Source of the DNA: Mytilus trossulus | Taxonomy: Eukaryota > Mollusca > Bivalvia > Mytilida > Mytilidae | Direction of reading: 5' to 3' | DNA length: 64,000 bases | Assembly: GCF_036588685.1 (NCBI RefSeq) | Contig: NC_086386.1 | Location: 70,244,682 to 70,308,681 of the forward strand | Shown here: positions 61,101-64,000 of the stretch, one piece after another | How positions within the stretch are numbered: position 1 is the first letter of the stretch | Layout: each line of letters begins with the position of its first letter | Translations under genes and position numbers: made by a program | The notes under the pieces: generated by a model | Seen by the model: only the letters and a program-made list of their open reading frames with translations | Told to the model about the DNA's origin: nothing | Databases searched by the model: none

Positions 61101-63906
61101 CCTAGTATACTATTTATTTTTTTACTCTTAACAACTGAATGCTTCTTTTAGTAAATTCATTGGGGTGTAAAAGCGTTGACCGAAGTAAATTGTGTATAAA
61201 GGCTGGACACGCCATTCTAAAAATAAGTGCACGGTAAACGCTTTTACAACACTATGAAATTACAAAAAGAAGCATTCAATACTTTTAATAACTTTTTTTA
61301 ACTAGTGAATGCAAACACGATTTCTTTCAAGTTTTTCTTTAATGTACCTGTGCACTTTGTTGTGCGAGCTCGTGCCATCATGAATGTAATTTCAGAAGGA
61401 CGCAATATTGCTGTTAGCCAATCAAAATAACGTATCATAATAAAACATGCATGCAATATAATTATCAATATATATCCTGTTAACCCAACCCAGACCCCCT
61501 TAATCCCATTGCCGTATTAGGCAACTGAGAATTACATATCAGACAATTGAAGCTCAAACACCATTGCAATGTCGAGGCCAATATTACTAGGATCTCTATA
61601 TAACATACTCGATATACTCACTAGTTTCATTGGAAGATCCAGGGGGGGTCCCTCTTTTTTTTGGCCGATCAATGCATTTGAATGGGGACATTTAGTTGGA
61701 CCCCCTTTTGTCTTGAGTTGGGACCCCCCCCCCCCCCCTTTAAAATGGCTGGATCCGCCCCTGAGTTTTATTAATATAAAAAATCATAACATATTGATAG
61801 TCATTAATTTAACTAATAAATCGTAAATAACTCACCTGTTCTACTAATAAACCATAAACTACTAACCAGTTCTACTAATAAATCCGTATAATATAACAGA
61901 TCAGACAGGTGCGACATTCCGACGGCTCCAATTTGACCGCCTTCAATGTCAAGATGTTTCACTGTGCCATTACACTGTAAAATATTATTTTGAAGGGTTA
62001 AAAGATAATTATATATTTAGTCTTATGGTAAGATTCTATCAGAGTTAAGTGGTGAAGATATCTTGGAGTAGGTGGATTCAGGAAAAATCGCGGATCAGGA
62101 AAATTTAAAATGCAAAAAAACAAAAAAATTATTTCAGATCCAATACACATAATATATACATCTATAAGTAAACCATCAAATGGAATGACAACTGACAGAA
62201 GTTATTAAATTCCTTTTGAAATTAGATAACAAAAATGTCGTGAAGCTTAAATTTACTTCAATTCTAAAACTATTTCTCATATTTTAAGTTTTGATTCTAC
62301 AAGAACTCATGTTCAAATGGCATGTACATGTATATTTTTTTTTTTGTAGTTTCGAAGCAAAATTGGTTCAGCGTTTATCAAATTCAATAATAAAAATAAA
62401 ACTCACCATCAAAGCAATTGCACAAGCTTTAAATTCGCCCTTGCTGAATTGGTGGTTTTTAAGAATCACAGAATTTCCTTCTAACTGTCTATAAAATCTT
62501 GATACCGGAACCACGTGATATTTTTTACACGTTCGAAGATATTGGTCTTGACAAGTGCATACGCTTTCGATGGTGTCTTCATCATCTAAAAATAGATGCA
62601 AACCCATGTATAAACTAAATATATATATAAAGTGGGTTATTTACCATTGCTCATAGCAAATACTCCAAAATAAGTCCAGACAATTTAAGTGGTGAATGCA
62701 CTTTAACATTTTCCAAGTAAAACAAATGAGGAAAAAAAAATGAATTTAATTTCTCCTTTTGTTCATGGTTACTATTGTTTCTTCAACTTCGTGTGCGCTA
62801 AAAAGTGAAAGATTTTACACCAGTGTCGCAGTATAAGATTGCAAATATGTTTAATATCGCCACATTTTACGGTTAGTATTCATCAACAATCTGATGGATA
62901 ACTGGATACGATAATAATAAGAAGAAGAAGAAGTGCTTGTCCAACGCCAGGCGCCTACCATTCATTGGTTAACATTGACAACGGCATGTGCGCCCTTAGT
63001 TTCTTGCAATAATTTTTCATATCTCTCTACTGAGATGAGAAAAGAAATTATCAGTCAGTAGGATATAAGGAATATTTCGTTAAATAGCGATAATTTGATA
63101 TAACATATTCAGTATTTGTTTTGCTCTATGTTAAAGGCCTTATACGTACGGTGACATACTTTCTATCGTTTTCGAGCTATAGATTCTTACATCTACATCT
63201 ATGGTCTCAAGTTGATAGTTGTTCAATTGGCAATTATACCACATCTCTTTATTTTAATATCTAAAATATATTTAAACGTAGTCCGTCAGAGTTCAAGGGG
63301 GTCTGAGTGGCCTTTGAATAAAGAATAATGAGCAATATGAGTGTATAATAAAGGGCAACATGATAAAGAATAGAAAAAATGAAAATAACGAAAATAATGG
63401 GTGCAAATTAGATAAAGAATAAAGAATAATTTGGTTCTAAAGTATAGAAAATAGAGAATAATGAGCAAAATAAATAAAGAAAAACTACCTTGACATTTTC
63501 AGAACCTCATCTAAACCCAGTTCTTACCTTCAAAATCTGATAGCTCAAATTCGTCCGATGTGGGTGTGCTCGACTGGTAGATGTTTTTATTGAAATCTAT
63601 TATCTCATCATTTAGAATAAGAGATGGCCTTTTGATGAAGAAACGAGGAATTTCAATGGACAGATCTTCTATTGACGATTTACTTGTCCGTCTTTTCTTC
63701 CGCATTTCTCTAAAAAGACTTTTTTCATATTCATCGTCCAATATTTTGCTTTTCATCGCTTTCTTCAAGTTTTGCCATCCGCTCGCTGGTTCTGGTGTAG
63801 ATGTCTGAAAGTCATGAAATAAAATTAAGGAAGGTTGGAGATGCAAAGGACCATGAGGGACATGAATAAAATAGTCAAGGTCAACTTTGCCTGAGAGAAC
63901 GGCCAT
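51992..63906 (-). CDS. LRR plus EF-hand protein, copy A (LRRC74-like, 11 exons visible)
   Basis: Seen: 11 exons join in frame to 596 codons if started at the ATG at 63906-63904. The N-terminal about 126 residues are basic then acidic. Residues 127-186 are the pre-LRR segment ending KACAIALM. Residues 187-421 are RI-type LRRs (LKVLNLSWNRI, LQVLNISWNGF, LKELDISSNRI). EF loop 1 at 493-504 is DLDDSHSITWEE and loop 2 at 529-540 is DMDMDGQVDFSE; a short basic tail ends TDSVS. Exon sizes and phases match copy B almost exactly, except that B splits one LRR exon and has an extra first exon. The true start is uncertain: the first 34 codons could be intron sequence read through, with the real first exon beyond the window. 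Role inferred as for copy B: a calcium-responsive LRR adaptor. Confidence 0.85.
52545..52900. repeat. Two related segments in intron 10 of copy A
   Basis: 52545-52680 and 52700-52830 share a GGGAGCTC/GAGAGCTC block and TTTTTGAGTTATTGTCCGA / TTTTTGAGTTAATATCCGA. The second ends with GAACGGACGGACAACGG, a motif common in molluscan repeats. Confidence 0.5.
53111..53196 (-). CDS. LRR-EF copy A exon 10 (EF-hand 2, first part)
   Basis: 86 bp between TTTTTCAG and GTAGGT, phase 0 to 2. Encodes LPIRPSNIDKLVQSI and DMDMDGQVDF. Same size as copy B exon 12. Confidence 0.88.
53335..53595 (-). repeat. Family II repeat, inverted copy in intron 9 of copy A
   Basis: GTATTTCCGTGGTTGTCGTT, AAGGCCGTTAGTTTTCTCGT and GAGAGTTGTTTCATTGGCAT. 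It follows a short RT-tail relic (CTGTCCCAAGTCAGGAGCCT). Confidence 0.7.
54282..54548 (-). CDS. LRR-EF copy A exon 9 (linker and EF-hand 1)
   Basis: 267 bp, phase 0, acceptor TTCTTCTCAG. Encodes DPLLVLLEFTRMKKIHILDM then the EF loop DLDDSHSITWEE. The donor used (GTTGGT) is poor; it is chosen because it aligns with B and keeps the frame to exon 10. Confidence 0.83.
55288..55377 (-). CDS. LRR-EF copy A exon 8 (C-terminal LRR cap)
   Basis: 90 bp, phase 0, between TTTAACAG and GTAAGT. Encodes IADNPIKTCSTLMVLLIVEK and ends SFLDFG. Confidence 0.83.
55538..55675 (+). mobile_element. CAGGGGCGGATCC-family MITE
   Basis: GACGATCAATGCGTTCGAAA, TGTGACCCCCTCTTTTTTAA and TGGCTGGATCCGCCCCTGG. Chance ORFs here on both strands are not genes. 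Confidence 0.7.
56273..56553 (-). CDS. LRR-EF copy A exon 7 (three LRRs in one exon)
   Basis: 281 bp between TTAACAG and GTAAAT. Encodes LKVLNLSWNRITGKGA, LQVLNISWNGFELGGA, LKELDISSNRIGQSGV and ends TTLEALK. It corresponds to copy B exons 8 and 9 fused (86 + 195 = 281 bp exactly). Confidence 0.9.
56665..56815 (-). repeat. Family II repeat, inverted partial copy
   Basis: GGGGCCTTTTATAGCTGACT and TCATTGGCAATCATACCACA, nearly identical to 47030-47170. Confidence 0.75.
57297..57378 (-). CDS. LRR-EF copy A exon 6 (LRR)
   Basis: 82 bp between TTGTTTAG and GTAAGA. Encodes GDNMLQSLNLSNNRI and GGQQIARGL, phase 0 to 1. Matches copy B exon 7. Confidence 0.88.
57420..57680 (-). mobile_element. tRNA-derived SINE inserted in a TA repeat
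   Basis: The minus strand has an A-box-like TGGTCTAGCGGG (57596-57585) and a B box GGGTTCGAATCCC (57538-57526) about 50 bp apart, then a roughly 80-bp body. TATATATATA stretches flank both sides, as expected of a target duplication. It sits in intron 6 of copy A. Confidence 0.8.
57760..58150 (-). repeat. Common molluscan dispersed repeat (GGACAGACGGACGG type)
   Basis: TACTAAGTTTCAAGTTGATA, then GAAGAGGGACAGACGGACGG and CATAAATGGGGCATA. I recognise it as widespread in bivalve genomes. Related fragment at 55890-55945. Confidence 0.6.
58640..59010. mobile_element. Foldback MITE, copy 1
   Basis: 58643-58783 is a near-perfect inverted repeat: AATGTTTCTTTTTGTAACTT at the left, AAGTTACAAAAAGAAACATT at the right, with arms containing GTAAAAGCGTTGACCG. 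The following 220 bp also matches the copy at 61130-61470, so the element is longer than the palindrome. Confidence 0.78.
59549..59598 (-). CDS. LRR-EF copy A exon 5 (short LRR part)
   Basis: 50 bp between TTTACAG and GTATTA. Encodes DNNINSSDCDIIRKIME, with the first codon split. Same length and phase as copy B exon 6. Confidence 0.82.
60167..60413. mobile_element. Foldback MITE with internal 89-bp tandem duplication
   Basis: Outer arms AGTATAACTTATCGGCGTAT and ATACGCCGATTAGTTATACT are reverse complements. The interior holds two direct 89-bp units starting 60194 and 60283, each itself a hairpin around CGTGCTGCGCACTCG. It lies in intron 4 of copy A. Confidence 0.88.
60604..60697 (-). CDS. LRR-EF copy A exon 4 (LRR)
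   Basis: 94 bp between TTTTCAG and GTACAA, phase 0 to 1. Encodes NLTKNDIGREALILLEEALD and LKLLDLNLS. Same length and phase as copy B exon 5. The donor is weaker than usual. Confidence 0.87.
60890..61015 (+). mobile_element. CAGGGGCGGATCC-family MITE, eroded copy
   Basis: ACGACCAATGCTTTTGATTC and TTTAAAATGGCTGTTATGGA correspond to the interior and right end of the better copy at 61630-61762. Confidence 0.45.
61130..61470. mobile_element. Foldback MITE, copy 2
   Basis: Palindrome 61134-61290 with TGGGGTGTAAAAGCGTTGAC and the inverse ACGCTTTTACAACACTATGA; flank TACCTGTGCACTTTGTTGTG matches CACCTGTGCACTTTATTGTT in copy 1. Same orientation as copy 1. Confidence 0.75.
61630..61762 (+). mobile_element. 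CAGGGGCGGATCC-family MITE, best-preserved copy
   Basis: CCAGGGGGGGTCCCTC at the left, GGCCGATCAATGCATTTGAA inside, and a long C run then AATGGCTGGATCCGCCCCTG at the right. The terminal CAGGGGCG suggests hAT-type ends, by inference. Confidence 0.75.
61806..61900 (-). repeat. Diverged tandem duplication of exon 3 end and splice donor
   Basis: Read on the minus strand, GATTTATTAGTAGAACTG|GTTAGT is followed by GTTTATTAGTAGAACAG|GTGAGT and then a partial third unit starting GATTTATTAGTTAAATT. Unit length is 30-32 bp. This is the same boundary at which copy B carries its minisatellite. Confidence 0.85.
61867..61974 (-). CDS. LRR-EF copy A exon 3 (first LRR; duplicated donor)
   Basis: 108 bp (36 codons), phase 0, after TTTTACAG. 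Encodes VKHLDIEGGQIGAVGMSHL and ends DLLVEL before GTTAGT. A second, stronger donor GTGAGT lies 30 bp further in a duplicated unit. Using it would shift phase and hit a TGA a few codons into the next exon. The weaker donor matches the 108-bp exon of copy B. Confidence 0.8.
62407..62585 (-). CDS. LRR-EF copy A exon 2 (pre-LRR segment)
   Basis: 179 bp between TTTTTAG and GTGAGT. Encodes YLRTCKKYHVVPVSRFYRQL and GEFKACAIALM. It aligns with copy B exon 3, which is 15 bp longer. Confidence 0.9.
62620..63500. other. Intron 1 of copy A
   Basis: Holds a diverged inverted family II copy (63120-63250) and AAAGAATAATGAGCAA-type motifs (63315-63480) like those at 47645-47725. The first 500 bp hold nothing recognised. 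Confidence 0.45.
63528..63906 (-). CDS. LRR-EF copy A exon 1 (5' boundary uncertain)
   Basis: The 3' end is firm: GAT TTT GAA G before GTAAGA. The 5' end is either the ATG at 63906 or an acceptor (GACTTTCAG) that would start the exon at 63804, phase 0. Codons after 63804 read TSTPEPASGWQNLKKAMKSK. By analogy with copy B, a separate first exon spliced to 63804 is quite possible. Confidence 0.65.
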
Positions 63907-64000
63907 CTTACTTCAAAGGGAGTGGGGTTATGTTTTTTTTTTTGCCTAAAAAATGTTCTGATCCAAAAGTTGATATAAAAAAAAATGGTCAAGCAGGTGA

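Overview
This 64 kb window is nuclear eukaryotic DNA. It is AT-rich, with short exons, long introns, canonical GT/AG splice sites and many degenerate dispersed repeats. The repeat repertoire and the protein families point to a bivalve mollusc, most likely a mussel (Mytilus type). That attribution is inference from recognised repeats, not a database result. I find no prokaryotic genes, CRISPR array or functional tRNA/rRNA gene.

Region 1 (1-28931, + strand) is one gene of at least 16 exons whose 5' end lies upstream of the window. It encodes six 33-residue ankyrin repeats (the first partial) plus a shorter seventh, then a Roc GTPase domain (P-loop, DFGGQ, THRD), a COR domain and two death domains: an ANK-Roc-COR-DD architecture like the C-terminal part of DAPK1. 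The reading frame closes across every proposed splice junction, giving 1241 residues in the window. A candidate poly(A) signal follows the stop.

Region 2 (32333-63906, - strand) holds two tandem paralogues encoding leucine-rich-repeat (ribonuclease-inhibitor type) plus paired EF-hand proteins of the LRRC74-like kind. Copy B (45239 down to 32333) has 13 exons and 673 codons. Copy A (63906 or further upstream, down to 51992) has 11 exons and about 596 codons. Exon lengths and phases match almost exon for exon, so they arose by local duplication. B has one extra intron inside the LRR array and a longer C-terminal tail.

The most unusual signal is at the end of the first LRR exon of both paralogues, where the exon 3' end and its 5' splice site are tandemly duplicated. 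In B a 33/34-bp minisatellite gives eleven successive copies of the splice-donor segment. In A there are about two and a half diverged units of 30-32 bp, and the stronger donor is out of frame.

The rest is repeat-derived: foldback MITEs, CAGGGGCGGATCC-ended MITEs, a tRNA-derived SINE, the 3' ends of a reverse-transcriptase element in opposite orientations, two large minisatellites (around 29.25-29.92 kb and 48.8-51.2 kb), and an odd CpG/ACGT-rich block (17515-18208) inserted inside another repeat. Gene 1 and gene B converge on a gene-free 3.4 kb interval; A and B are separated by 6.7 kb of repeat-rich DNA.
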